Below the pieces are notes generated by a model. That model did no database searches. It was not told the origin of the DNA and saw nothing but the letters and a program-made list of their open reading frames with translations. Of a stretch of 39,892 nt of DNA, positions 39,854 through 39,892 are shown one piece after another. A program made the translations under genes and the position numbers. This stretch comes from a virus. Every line of letters starts with the position of its first letter. Position 1 is the first letter of the stretch. The stretch lies in IMG/VR virus record IMGVR_UViG_3300048777_000051, positions 1-39,892 of that record, one strand, 5' to 3'.

Positions 39854-39892
39854 TGAACCAAGCAGTCGCTAGAACTGGCTGGGAAAGTTCGA

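Noticed and set aside
1-39892. Genetic code 25 (UGA as glycine)
   Set aside because: UGA ends many genes in tight ATGA overlaps, so the standard bacterial code fits.
1-39892. Diversity-generating retroelement or lysogeny module
   Set aside because: No reverse transcriptase, integrase or CI-type repressor gene can be seen.

Overview
The window is a complete phage genome assembled as a circle. Bases 1-123 are repeated exactly at 39770-39892, so the unit length is about 39,769 bp and the repeat cuts through the last gene. There is no integrase, repressor, DNA or RNA polymerase gene, no recognisable tRNA and no reverse transcriptase. I read it as a virulent, host-dependent phage. Terminase, portal, scaffold, capsid, an adaptor/nozzle-like pair, a fibre and one giant virion protein, without a sheath or an obvious tape measure, fit a short-tailed (podovirus-like) particle. 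The lysis genes (GH25 muramidase, and a secreted resuscitation-promoting-factor-like transglycosylase that starts with TTG) point to a host with exposed peptidoglycan, such as an actinobacterium or a Patescibacteria/Saccharibacteria-type cell. UGA is an ordinary stop here, as the many ATGA overlaps show, which argues against Gracilibacteria-type recoding. The host is inference.

Layout. Minus strand, read from 28579 down to 2372 (late genes): small and large terminase, a small membrane protein, portal, a small basic protein, GroES, a PurD-like ATP-grasp protein, scaffold, major capsid protein, small head genes, virion surface proteins, a repeat-built fibre with a separate paralogous tip, adaptor, nozzle, a second fibre, a low-complexity virion protein, a 1522-residue protein with a zinc-protease motif, a membrane protein, GH25 lysozyme, holin, terminator, two small genes and the transglycosylase. 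Plus strand, from 28673 through the circle junction to 2375 (early/middle genes): zinc finger, replication protein O with internal iterons, a 570-base noncoding region, three small-gene blocks each bracketed by complementary sequences, GroEL, an HTH protein, two glycosyltransferases, a small metalloprotease, ERF annealing protein plus PD-(D/E)XK exonuclease, a frameshifted Dam-like methyltransferase, an alanine-repeat protein, a dense run of hairpins that looks like a structured RNA, and a tiny membrane protein.

How it works together. Overlapping back-to-back promoters at 28587-28637 fire both arms. O-type initiator binding at 29124-29203 probably starts replication, and ERF plus exonuclease supply recombination. 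The GroES/ATP-grasp pair sits among capsid genes while GroEL is on the opposite arm, which suggests virus-specific folding of capsid or tail proteins.

The most unusual signals are: (1) three consecutive gene blocks (30325-32544) whose upstream and downstream flanks are complementary, with the complementary core different for each block; (2) six consecutive stems at 1915-2190; (3) a perfectly spaced leader repeated before two late gene groups; (4) a TCAACTAG box shared by promoters on both arms; (5) the GroES/GroEL/PurD-like set.
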